NCBI GenBank assembly: GCA_022578605.1 | Contig: MU394095.1 | Location: 124,001 to 188,000, forward strand | DNA length: 64,000 bases | Direction of reading: 5' to 3' | From: Camillea tinctor | Lineage: Eukaryota > Ascomycota > Sordariomycetes > Xylariales > Xylariaceae | In this document: piece by piece, positions 24,837 to 35,213 of the stretch | How positions within the stretch are numbered: the stretch's first letter is position 1 | Layout of the letters: each line of letters starts with the position of its first letter | Program-made: the position numbers and the translations under genes | Notes under the pieces: generated by a model | Told to the model about the DNA's origin: nothing | What the model saw: the letters and a program-made list of their open reading frames with translations, nothing else | Database searches by the model: none

Positions 24837-25476
24837 CTAGGGTAACAGGTGAAGGAGATACCCAAGATAATCCTCTTTGATGCTGCCAATCGCCCACAGC
24901 TCGCCCACTTCGGCTCGCGTGCCAAGGATTTTTACACGAACGTGAGTGCCGACCTCAATAGTGGTATCTTCATTGTTGGTAAACTGAGGAGGGGTTGCAT
25001 TGGGATCCCATTTGACCTCTTGAGGGATCAACTTGATGGGATCTGTCAATCCACATAGTCCAATTATGTAAACCTCTGGGACAGACTTACGTGGGTAGAG
25101 ACAAAAATGCGAAGCGGACCGGCCTCGGCAAAGAAACCGTGTTGGTTCACGGAGACAACAACGGCATCAGTCTGGAATTCAGTCAGAACAAATAGCTGAA
25201 GCGAAACACCCGAAGGACCAGCATTACCGTTTCACCCTTGAAAGGCCTCCAGACAACAGCACGATAGCCCACAGTAAACTCAGCCAGCCCACTTCCGGGA
25301 AGGATACGTCCCTCGGAAATGTCGAAGGTATCCATGATAGAAATAATATAGTAGCTTCCCGTGCAAGTACCCTCGACATCCTTCAGAAGCTTACCCGTAA
25401 CCAGCTCGTGCATGTTCTTGCCGAAATACGAAGGGTGCAGAGTCACCCTGCGTTCGAGATTGTAGAGAAAGAACAT
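24837..25476 (-). CDS. RPB7: DNA-directed RNA polymerase II subunit Rpb7
   Basis: Forms the Rpb4/Rpb7 stalk of RNA polymerase II, which contacts nascent RNA and initiation factors. Three exons, 25228-25476, 25091-25171 and 24837-25031, encode about 174 aa, the usual length (171-176). Visible: N-terminal RNP-like domain beginning [66 protein letters not shown]; then the S1/OB-fold part [34 protein letters not shown], and the end [15 protein letters not shown]. Intron 1 is 56 bp GT-AG. Intron 2 (25032-25090) has a GTAAGT donor and must use an AAG acceptor to give THLIP; the CAG a few bases earlier gives a premature stop. The reading continues six residues past the usual end near DYLG, so a further tiny exon is possible. 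Confidence 0.95.
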
Positions 25477-26735
25477 GTTGAAGGAGCGATATGGAAGCGG
25501 CGCAGAGTTGGTTTCAAAATGGATGACGTCGCTAGGAAGGATAGAGAGGGATGGCAGAGAGGGTTGAGCGGCAGTCTGTTATCGTGACTATTGTTTATCG
25601 TGACTGTTGTCGTGAAGCGCGAGGTTGGGAGCCAGAGTCGGAAGAGATAACAAAGGCTGGCGCAGGGGGCGCCTTCACAAGGGATACTTCTCGTCGAAAA
25701 CGACCGCTATACCGGATAACTCATACCAAATCAGAAATAGGGATTATAATATCTGATGGTGTCGCGTCGGGAAGTAGAGCGCGCGAAGGTTCGAAGAATC
25801 GACGGTGTACGGTTTGGGGAAAAAGAAAGCCTTGGGGGGGGTATCAAAGAAGATAGTTAGAAAGATAAAATAAAATAAGAGCGGAAAAAAAAGAAGAAAA
25901 AAAAGAGGAAAGGTAACAAGAAATGCAATGAACGAATGAAGGTATGTAAGTCTATGGTAGCGTGCTGGAAGATTAATAGATACCTCCAGCTGCTCTTATT
26001 GAATGCGATTGTGTGGTTGTAAAAAGGGAAGAAAAAAAAGAAAGAGACAATGCAACGGGGAAAAAAAAGAAAAAGATAAAAGATAAACGCCGACAGCTTC
26101 AAAGGTTGAATGGATGGGATAAGGCGCTCTGAAAGGACCCAAGAGCTGGAATGGAGGCCTAGAAGTAAAATGGTATAACTTCGGGAATGAAGATGAATAA
26201 TAGGTACATGTAGGTAGGTACCTACAGGGCACTTAGTGTGTAATACAGAAGGCCAGAGAGGCTCTGCGTGGATCTCACCAACTAGGTAGTAGTAGGTTAA
26301 GTAACTAAAGCTATGAAGCTGTTCAAGGTATGGTACATAAGGGGGAGGTAGTGAATACCTATAATGCATTTATGTGGGACCCTCGCGTCGCCCCCACGTC
26401 TAGTCGTACATAAACCTTAAGTAGGTACCTAATGTAGGTTATGTAGATTGTATCTTGCTTACTTAGTAGGTATTTTTTTAACCTTATGATTTGTTGACAA
26501 CTGATGACTTTCCGACTTCCCGCGAACTTTGCAATTCCTCGGTCCCTTTTCTTTGTCCATCCAACCGCAGTATTGTCCCTCAACCGCAGCTCGCTCCATC
26601 GCTATAACACCATTTGCCCGCATCACCCAGAATCTAACTAACTATATGAGCTGGAAAAAAAAAGTAAAAAGAAAAGAAAAGAAAAACATCATCTAACTTA
26701 TTTGTTTTTGTTTTGTGTTTTCTTCTTCTCTCGCC
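25477..26735. other. Divergent promoter region between RPB7 and MPO1
   Basis: About 1.26 kb shared upstream region. It contains purine-rich tracts (25860-26090), the motif GTAGGTAGGTACCTAC (26209-26224), and a pyrimidine-rich stretch just before the MPO1 start (cttcttctctcgcc). Confidence 0.6.
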
Positions 26736-27485
26736 ATGGCCCTGAACCTCGAGAAGCAACTCACCTTCGTATGTCTCTCGCTTACTTCTCTCCCTCTCCT
26801 TCGGCTGAGCCAATCATCCCGGTGCTGTTATTACTGATTACTTTCTTTCTAGTATGGTGCTTACCATGATAACTCGGTCAACGTCGCCATTCACATGGTA
26901 TGCGTGCCTTTGATATTATTTTCCGGCTTTACCATGGTGTGTTCTTTCCTGCTACCCTTTTCCACTCCATCCAGGGGCCTGCCACTGCTAATGACCTTTC
27001 TGTTGCCTACCGCATAGGCTGCAAATACCGGCACGCTGATCCCTCTACCCGATGCCTTGACTATCCCGAACCTCGAGCTCAATCTTGGAACATTAGCCGC
27101 TTTGACCTGGGGTGGTCTTTATGTCCTTCTCGAACCTGTCGCGGGCACTATATTGGCCCTGATATGCCTTGGAGGTGCCGCGTTCGGCAACGCCTCGCTT
27201 GCCCGAGATTCCACCTTGACGAATCAAGTCGCCCTCGCCGTACATGTCGTCTGTTGGTTATTCCAGTTCCTTGGGCATGGTGTCTTCGAAGGTCGCGCCC
27301 CGGCTCTATTAGATAACTTGATCCAAGCCATCTTCCTCGCCCCCCTATTTGTCTGGCTTGAATTATTATTCAAGTTTGGTTACCGGCGCGAGCTTCAGAG
27401 TCGAGTCGAGAAGGCCGTTCATACCGAGATAGCTAAATTTAAGGAAAAGCGCAACGGTGCGTCAAAAAATGGCAAGGTTCAATGA
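26736..27485 (+). CDS. MPO1: Mpo1-like 2-hydroxy fatty acid dioxygenase (DUF962/YGL010w family)
   Basis: ER membrane enzyme; yeast Mpo1 performs Fe2+-dependent alpha-oxidation of 2-hydroxypalmitic acid in phytosphingosine breakdown (family knowledge). Three exons, 26736-26768, 26853-26936 and 27018-27485, give 194 aa; yeast Mpo1 is 174 aa. Introns are 84 and 81 bp, both GT-TAG, phase 0. Visible: MALNLEKQLTF, then the family hallmark YGAYHDNSVNVAIHMVCVPL with its YHxNxxNxxIH-type pattern; several hydrophobic segments (TWGGLYVLLEPVAGTILALI; VALAVHVVCWLFQFLGHGVFE with conserved HxxCWxxQFxGH; APLFVWLELLFKFGY); and a basic C-terminus ending KNGKVQ. A scaffold gap lies 240 bp downstream of the stop. 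Confidence 0.93.
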
Positions 27486-27826
27486 AGCAGGGTGCTTTTG
27501 GTTTGGCGGCTACTATATGCCCCTCGAGTGTAAAGGGTCACTGGTTTTATCTAGTGTGTCCACCAGAATAACCCCCCGGCATATACGTTGAAGGGCAAGG
27601 GGATATTCTCTCTCTCTCTCTGTCCATCTCCCTGGGGGGGGGGGGGGGGGGGGGGGGGCCCCCCCCCCCCACCCCCCACAACAAAAAAAAAACAAAAAAA
27701 AAAAAAAAAAAAAGAAAATGATATCNNNNNNNNNNGTTTTTTTTTTTTTTTAAAACACATTAACCCCCCGGTTTATTTTTTTTTGTGCTTGTGGTTTTTT
27801 TTTTTCACTTTGTGTCCTTCTCCCTA

Positions 27827-27858
<32 letters not shown>

Positions 27859-28407
27859 AGGCGCCAACGAATACCTTGAGTAGTGATACGAGCGTTAAGG
27901 CTGGGGATCTTGGTAAAGTCCCAAGAAATCGTCAAGGCTGCACGAACTCTCAATGACTGACCAACTTCAAACGGCACTAATTTATATAGTATTAGTCGCT
28001 TTACCTACTATGTGATACCCCTTGCCATATTTACGGAGTTCCGCATGAGGTACTGTCTGATTCAAACAAGCCAGGCTGGACATGAAAAAAACCAACAGAA
28101 TGGCAAAAATGTATAGATCACTTTCTTATTAACAAAGATAAAACTAAATAAATAAATAGAAAGAAAGAAAAGAATCCCAAGTCTAGCAATCGAATGTCAC
28201 ATTTTGAATTGTCAAATTCGTTGATTCTTTCGATCCAAGCAAGAAGAGAACTTACCTATAGGTACTACTAATACACTAATGAAATTTATATGTATGAATA
28301 CTTAGGTAGGTATACTCTACTAAGTATTGGTGCCTGTCTAAACGCCGGATGTGTATGTATAAATGCAATGAGGTCTAGGAAACAAATTCAACACGTGTGC
28401 AGTCTAC
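27486..28407. other. Spacer with scaffold gap 2
   Basis: Holds the MPO1 3' end, a CT microsatellite (27607-27621), a G run about 27635-27658 passing into C, an A-rich run, ten N at 27726-27735, then T and C runs. On the minus strand 27865-27977 is open and protein-like (RVRAALTISWDFTKIP), possibly the remains of an exon cut by the gap; no gene model can be built. Confidence 0.6.
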
Positions 28408-29628
28408 TTACCGCCGGGCAACTCTTCTCCTCGCTTTTGGTTCCATCAGTTTTCTCGAGTCCTGGCAGACGAATGATGCGTCGGATCCGTCGTCACCGTA
28501 CGGTTTGTTTGCCGACGACCATCCCATGAATGTTTGCAATGCGGATCGTCTCGGCTCTTCCTTAGCATACTGGTGGTGCAAATTAGGCTGCGTCTTAAGT
28601 CGTGACTTGTTTGTTGGTTTGACCGGTTGAGGCTTGTCTGATGGCGACTTCGCGGCTACGTAGTTCATGGCGTTCAGGTACACTTGGTATTCTGGGACAG
28701 GAGCTTTGGGAGGGCGGACTGCAGCTATATTGTAGATACGGTCATTTTTGTGTCGTAGTTCAGGTTGCTTCTCTCGTGGTCTCACTCTCTCGGTGCTATT
28801 GGGTTCATAAGGAGGGTCCGATCTTGGAAGCCTTAGGGGCTTACCGCCGATCGCCTCTTGCCTGGCTAGGCCTCGTACCGGTGGTAGCCCGCCTGCTGGC
28901 GGGAGGCTTGATGTCTTGTGAGACAGTTTACCCTGGTACAGATGCGTCAGGGCTGGCTCCACGGGTGCCCTGAAAGATGCTGGCTTGCCGGACACAGGCG
29001 TGTGGTCGGCGTTGATGCTGAGAGTTCCCGGGGCTGTCGTATGCCGGCTATGTCCACAGGCCTTATTGAAGTGTCCGTCCCTAGTAATGTTTTTCGCTTC
29101 CATTCTTGTGGAGCTACGAGGAGAGCCTATTCGCCATGCCGAATTTTGCGGCGGAGAAGAGGCGGGGGGCGCAGGTGGTGTCTCCCGGGCGTACTTCTTA
29201 CCCCGTGCTATCGTGTCAGGGTGGTGGTATAGATCTGGGAGCCAAACGCTAGGCTTGACACTTATCACTTCATGGTTATATTTCTTACTCTGTTGGTCAT
29301 GTTTTGCTGTCTTGTAAGATTCCTTGGCCGCGAGTTTACGCATATTCCGGAGCTCGTCCTCGATAGTCGGCCGTTGAACTCTGAAGGTGCCACCACCGAA
29401 GTTTTCGGTTTTCAGTAAGCTCTTGTTGAGTGCACAAGTCCGACAGAATGATTCTAACTCGACGTAATACTGGATTGCTTTCCCGCAATCCTGCTTCTTC
29501 TTTTTCTGAAACAGACAGCTCATCAGGCCACTTGTTGAGCTCTGTTGTTTGTAAAATTGTGGACAGTGGGCGAGCTTAGTGTCGCGATGACCACACCGCG
29601 AGAAACGTTGAGAGCTCCGAATACACAT
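28408..29628 (-). CDS. Conserved fungal hypothetical protein with N-terminal Cys/His-rich motif
   Basis: 406 aa in one exon from ATG 29628. The N-terminal 80 residues carry MC...RCGHR...HCPQFY...CLFQKKKKQDCGKAIQYYVELESFCRTCALNK, a spacing of Cys and His that suggests zinc binding and is typical of a widespread, uncharacterised fungal family whose members begin with MC and a CGH motif (family recalled, not checked). The rest is basic, Pro/Ser-rich and probably disordered. A longer in-frame opening exists only through GTG, and sequence before the ATG looks like a splice acceptor (ctaacccccag), so an upstream exon is possible. The stop codon sits inside a strong donor (CGGCG|GTAAGT), so an alternative spliced C-terminus is also possible. 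No function is assigned. Confidence 0.72.
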   Translation of the reverse strand: MCIRSSQRFSRCGHRDTKLAHCPQFYKQQSSTSGLMSCLFQKKKKQDCGKAIQYYVELESFCRTCALNKSLLKTENFGGGTFRVQRPTIEDELRNMRKLAAKESYKTAKHDQQSKKYNHEVISVKPSVWLPDLYHHPDTIARGKKYARETPPAPPASSPPQNSAWRIGSPRSSTRMEAKNITRDGHFNKACGHSRHTTAPGTLSINADHTPVSGKPASFRAPVEPALTHLYQGKLSHKTSSLPPAGGLPPVRGLARQEAIGGKPLRLPRSDPPYEPNSTERVRPREKQPELRHKNDRIYNIAAVRPPKAPVPEYQVYLNAMNYVAAKSPSDKPQPVKPTNKSRLKTQPNLHHQYAKEEPRRSALQTFMGWSSANKPYGDDGSDASFVCQDSRKLMEPKARRRVARR

Positions 29629-30198
29629 ACTGGGGGTTAGTTTCACGACACTTGAGGGTCAATTTCTTACTATGTGAGGTTACGGATTTTGCAATACGTG
29701 TCTACCTCGACTAATTGGGGAGTTTGCTGATGAACAGTTACGAATGGATTTCGTCAAAATTGGGTGAACTGGTTGTTGGTCTTTGGTGCGAAAAAAATTG
29801 AGAATGAGAAAATTGGTAGAAAAGGGGGAGGGTGGGGAGAGCATGCCTCTTAAATTCATGTTAAGACCCAAATATCTTTGTTCAAGGCTATTCGAGAAAG
29901 GGCTTGTATGGAAACAATACCCTCACAAAACAAAATGCTCTTTATTGCCCATATGTTTATTTCTTAGATGATCGAGCTATGGGTTTCCAGAAACAGCGAA
30001 GTTGCACAAAGGCATTGTTTGGAATGGTTCATTGGTCATTATAGAATATATAGATCACCCAACGCCTCTCCCGAAAATAAGAAAGGCTCAGCACGATCCT
30101 CAAATCTTTCTGAGAACAGCATCGTTTCATTCGGCCTGATCGGTCGAATAGATCAAGGTGTTTAATTATTTTATCTCTCTCGAACCACTGCGGCAACT
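29629..30198. other. Intergenic, no gene seen
   Basis: Short divergent spacer between the Cys-rich protein gene and the orphan ORF. Nothing recognised. Confidence 0.5.
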
Positions 30199-30801
30199 AT
30201 GAAGCGATTTTTCAAGAAAGTTGTTAAGGGGTATAAAAAGAGGCACAAAGATGGAGAGATAGGGTGCCCACGGAACTGTTTCCCTTCGTGTGAAGTCTTG
30301 CCTCAAGGTTCGAGCAACCAACAACCGCTAGTAGGCCCGGTAGGTGAGCCATTATTAGTGAGCGCCTGTGCCAGTAACGCTGATATACAGCTTTCTAGGC
30401 TTGATCCAGAGATTGTTCGCCCAAGAGTACATAAGAGAAGCCAGACCAATCAAGGGATATGGGCCGAGTATAGCGAATGCCGAGCCAAAGCACCAAGAAT
30501 ATACTCTTGTTCCTTATCGCACGCTCACGACTCTCTGGAACTCCTTAGGGATCGTCTAGGGGCCAATCAAGAGGACATACACGTCATCTGCAGGCAAGAA
30601 CCATGTCCCCTTGCTGATAGTGTTGAGGTTTCTAAGAATCGAGCTAAGTATACACGCGATGGATACAACATATCCTCTACTAGGGAGAGGATTAGAAATA
30701 TTCCATGCTTCTATAGCGTTATGGTTGGCAATCACGGTTTCTTGTGCAACTACTTTGACTTCCCCCGTGGTTCTGATACCGGGCTTCTTGCTTTCAATTA
30801 G
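30199..30801 (+). CDS. Hypothetical protein, single exon, unrecognised
   Basis: 200 aa from ATG 30199. Basic start (MKRFFKKVVKGYKKRHKDGE), several cysteines spread along the protein (CPRNCFPSC; CRQEPC; IPCFYSVMVG), no signal peptide or membrane helix. It has no recognised relatives and could be a lineage-specific orphan gene or a long chance ORF. The clean ATG and the lack of simple-sequence bias favour a real gene slightly. Confidence 0.4.
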   Translation: MKRFFKKVVKGYKKRHKDGEIGCPRNCFPSCEVLPQGSSNQQPLVGPVGEPLLVSACASNADIQLSRLDPEIVRPRVHKRSQTNQGIWAEYSECRAKAPRIYSCSLSHAHDSLELLRDRLGANQEDIHVICRQEPCPLADSVEVSKNRAKYTRDGYNISSTRERIRNIPCFYSVMVGNHGFLCNYFDFPRGSDTGLLAFN

Positions 30802-31980
30802 TCTCTGATTGGGTATAGAACTCGTTGAACAACGCGTTTATAATCAATTTCTTGGGGTCCATTTTCTCTGTCATTCTTATTGTCACCTGGTTGCCCCTTG
30901 CTGGTTTAGCGCTACCCCTACCTCTACGTCCTCCTATTCCTCCCCGATCTATAGATATGCTTTCCGAAAAGATGATTGAACAACATTGAGATGATTAACA
31001 TAGCTCATCCATAATACCAGCTCAAAATAAAATCCATAATAATCCCAATGCTACTTAGCCAACTCTAATATAGTAAACCTGCTCCCCTCACTTACATACG
31101 GTATTGATTCCTTCAGTCCCTTCAATGTTTTAGCCAATGAAAGATTTCAGAACAGCGTGAAGTGAGAATGAACCTGCTGTGTACAGGCGTGGCCACCTAG
31201 GAATAATTATTACTAAAAGATAAAAATGAACAAGATCATCAACTTGTTTATTCGAACGCGTGTTGAAATGTCTGTATGAAATACCGATACTTTTCCCTTG
31301 TACCGGCCTAAGCAAGCGGCTAACCCAAGCCACACACATGTAGAAATGTATACTACGTATGGATGTAGGTAGGGGTTTATGTACGGTACCTGTCAATACC
31401 TAGATGTATATGTGTACGGGGTACCTGACGCCTTCTTCTCCGTGGATCTGCTTAAGTACTACATGGTACCTACATAAGTACTTATCTGAATAGTATTATT
31501 GGAGCCCAGGCACCAAGGTAACTTCTCGAGTATGTACCTGGTGTGAAGCCATGTGTCCAATGCCGAAGATATACATGTTACGTGTCACAAAGACGGTGCG
31601 TTTTATCATATTTCATACCTGCGCATCATGTACATACATGAGGTACATACATGTGTTTCACCCCTGTCAGGCCCTTACCGCGCCCCCTACGTAGGTAGAA
31701 CGCCTCACCCAGATGCCCCCGCCTTTTTAGGGCTGACTATAGGAATTGAGTGCTTACCCCTTACAGCAGCCCGCATAAGTTACGTTTGACCTCTGCTGCC
31801 TTCTAGCGTCTCTTTTCAACGACCTCACTAACACTAACACATATAAGTTGCCGATACCCTTTTCAACCCAAAACCAATACCAAACTACAATGCTTAAACA
31901 CAAACACCCGGGTGTTGTGTTCCTCTCAACAACCAAAGCCAGTTTTTGTACAAAGTCGGAGTAAACCCAATTATTACACC
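30802..31980. other. Intergenic region upstream of the UCH gene
   Basis: No gene supported. Contains direct repeats of GGTACATACATG (31628-31652), GGTACC motifs (31385-31470), and a TATA-like element (catataag, near 31837) about 140 bp before the UCH start, followed by a pyrimidine- and CAA-rich leader. Confidence 0.5.
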
Positions 31981-32828
31981 ATGGATAAGAAACAATGGGT
32001 AATGCTCGGTATGAGGCTACTCTTCCCTTCCTATACTCCTTTCCTTTTTCTTCAATCCCTTGAGTGTCATGATTGGGGGTATCTAATGCAATAGAATGCT
32101 GATATATATTCATATGCCTATATTCATATATATAAGAGAACAATCCCGAGGTCATGAATCGTCTGGCCTCGAAGCTGGGCTTGTCGTCTGAGTTAACCTT
32201 CTACGATGTCTGGTCGTTCGATGAGCCCGAACTGTTAGCACACATCCCTCGTCCAGCCTTCGCCCTTCTTGTTATCATTCCACACACTCCAGCTTGGGAA
32301 AGGGACCGCCAAGCGGATGCGGCCGAGAAGGATGATTACCAAGGTGTTGGGCCTGACGAACCAGTCATCTGGTTCAAGCAGACGATCGGCAATGCTTGCG
32401 GATCAATCGGTTTCCTCCATTGCGCAATCAATGGACCTGCTGCCGGCTATATCCAGTCAGGCTCCGATCTTGACAAGATTCGTCGTGATGCTCTACCATT
32501 GAAAATGGAAGAACGAGCCGACATGCTATACAACAGTCTTCCTTTTGAAGAAGCCCACAAATCCTGCGTCCCTTTCGGAGACACCGTCCCAACCAATAAA
32601 CTTCATAGTGGTCAACATTTCGTGGCCTTTGTCAAAGCTCACGGCAGACTTTGGGAGCTTGAAGGCTCTCGGAAGAGCCCTCTGGATCGGGGTATGCTGG
32701 CAGACGACGAAGATGTCTTGAGTCCCAAGGCATTAGACTTGGGCTTTAGACGAGTCATTAAACTAGAACAGGAAAATGGAGGACAAGACCCGCGCTTCAG
32801 CTGCATCGCCTTGGCGCGCAAGGCATGA
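31981..32828 (+). CDS. Ubiquitin carboxyl-terminal hydrolase, UCH family (peptidase C12)
   Basis: Cysteine protease that frees ubiquitin from small C-terminal adducts; counterpart of yeast Yuh1 and human UCH-L3. Exons 31981-32008 and 32137-32828, 239 aa. The short first exon (MDKKQWVML plus one base) joins ENNPEVMNRLASKLGL, the standard family start; the 128 bp intron has a GTATGA donor and an AAG acceptor. Catalytic residues: oxyanion Gln91, nucleophile Cys97 (KQTIGNACGSIGFLH), His170 (GQHFVAFV); the usual catalytic Asp in ELDG is Glu185 here (LWELEG). The crossover loop region lies around residues 155-168. Length equals that of UCH-L3 (230) within a few residues. An ATG inside exon 2 (32154) would remove the conserved N-terminus and is not preferred. 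Confidence 0.95.
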
Positions 32829-35213
32829 GGACTCGGTGGCGACTAAAGGTATCAAAAACACGCCAGAGAATCTCTGTCGAGTAAAGTGTTTTTCGTGTAG
32901 CGGCTTGTTGGCATTCTCTCTAGGCTTAGGCTCGCTAGCAACCCAAACCTGAAGTATTTGAACATAGGTCACGAGGTCTGTCGTGTAAAGATGGCAATGC
33001 TACTCCCATACTCCGGCTAGGCCGCGATTTGTTGTCTCAGTTTGCGTCCATACCTGCATCAGCACGCTGCGAGGGCGGGTACACCCGCAATTAGGTACCC
33101 AGAATGGTTAAGATGACAGCTAGATTGTTAGGCATGATCAATCCGACATGCGCCTATAGCAAAAATAAGTTCCAAGTTGTGTCGAGTTGAAAACCAGTCG
33201 GCTGTACCATGACGGACGATTACGAGGGCCGGTGCTGCCCTTCGGGACTTGAAAATTCGGGATTTCGGGTAGGTAGATTTGGAGGGAGAAGGGGGGAGGG
33301 GATTTGAAAACAGACTCCCCGGCCCCAGAAAATAATATATTAAAACAACCCATGGCACAAACTCATGGGTTCTTGCCATAATAGATATGTAGTCGGACAA
33401 TGTGTTCCCAGACTCGGCTGCGGCTCAAGTAGAGGTTGCATGAGGTGAAGATCATCTATCTCCATAAGATAGCAGACGACACATTCTCCAATGAAGTTAC
33501 CAAGCCAGCTTCAGCTAAACAACGGTTGTAATAGCGGGGGATGGTCGTGTGTGCCTGGCCAGCCGATCTAGCCGTCCCATCGAGACCACAACGTAATGTC
33601 TTGTGTCATCCCTGGCGGTCTCTCCCACCCTCCCAACATGCAAAGATATAAAAAGGACCCAACCGGCTCAACAACACGTGGTCTATCAGGTACCTGTGGT
33701 TGCAAGTCAGCTGGGCTCTACATTATCACATGGATTGTATGGACCGATTGGCGTCTCCTTTCGCGAACCCAAACCCACCAGATACGTCCAGTCCCTCTTT
33801 AACGGGATGATAATTCGTCTGGGGAAATACGCCTTTAGGATGCCATTACAAATCCCCTGTTGTCGGGGGTTTCTACCAATCGGAGACTACCCTTGATTCC
33901 TCAAGGCTCTTGGCCACTAGCTACCCAGGGCTCGTTCTCCCCTTTCGACACGATTCCCAAACCACAACGAACCAACACACTCTGCAGGTTTAGGGCTTAC
34001 TTTGGCCTAGGCCCGGTAAGCTAGAGATCGTTGGTGCTGCAGCCTCATGCCCACACCGGACGAGTTGGAGGCTGCGACATGACGTCTCCCGTCCAGGCAA
34101 GACTTAACCGAGCCTCTTCTGGTGTTATTTTTGTTCATCATGGGATGGGACACGGTTACGGGAGATGGACCGTGTGTAGATTGAGTCCCGATGAGCTTCT
34201 GCAAAATTCAAGGGACAAGTACTGCATCGATCGAAAGCTCTCCCCTCTCATCTATTTCCCCCCCCCTTCGGGCCCTTCCCCTTCCTCTCTTGGAACTCCT
34301 CGTTACAAGGCCAGAGTCGAGATGCATCGCAAGTGCGATTGGATGTCTCTTTTGTTGCTGACGGAAGCGAAAGTTATGCGCTGTTATTGCATTCCCGTTC
34401 CTGTCCACTGGAAAGAGGGTGTTTCTGCTATTATTTGTCCCCCCCTTCTTCCTTAATTGCTGGCAGCCACATACCCAGTTCCTCGCCGCTGCAGTGCGCT
34501 GATCACCCTTGAACCAAAGTCGGTGCATCAAGGACGTCTCCTCCATTCTCAGCCCAGCAACGCCTCCAGCCTGAAGGATCGTGAATTGGCCGGGTCTGGG
34601 ACCGGGACCGGAAGCTCCCCGATGATTGTGTTGTAAATTGGTGACCGGCCTAACACGAGGAGCGCCCGTGATAGCCCTGTATTCTCTCTGTTTGGTGAAG
34701 CACCAGCGGAGTCGGGCAATGCTCCGGCCATGGGAACCGCCGTGCACAGTCACAAAACAATTGTCTTCCGCTGGCTTTGGGCAAAAACCTTCAAAGTACA
34801 CACATTCTCGTCAATTTTCGACCTCGTGCCACGTCAAGGGACGGCCTCTCCCGTGAACATTCGCTACTGCTACTAGTGCTTTGATATGATCGCAATCGGG
34901 CAACTTCTCGCACCCTAGATAGGCTCTACTGGGTCGCTGGATCCCGGAGCTGGTCTTTCGGCCGTGTGTGAGTTTTGCCGTCTTGCGGCAGCTAGCCATC
35001 TCAACCGCAACCCCCTTCAGCCTGGCTAGTATATCGCGCCCATTTCCAGATACGCATCTCTCCATGGACGGTCGTGTTTGGATACTGCGGTAGCAATAGT
35101 ATTTTGTGTGTCTGTCATGTGCCCAGTCAATAATAGGAAGTTTGCCGATCAACCTCGAGCCCCGAGGCTTTCCTTCGATTCTTAACCTACGCGGCCGCTA
35201 TCCGACGGAAAGG
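32829..35213. other. Gene-free stretch upstream of the transcription factor
   Basis: About 2.4 kb. One minus-strand frame at 34208-34801 is long (197 codons) but starts at GTG, has no recognisable domain and lies in GC-richer DNA where chance ORFs are longer. Probably 3' UTR of the UCH gene and promoter/5' UTR of the regulator. Confidence 0.5.

Noticed and set aside
34208..34801. 197-codon minus-strand frame
   Set aside because: Starts at GTG, no recognisable domain or splice signals, GC-rich chance ORF more likely.
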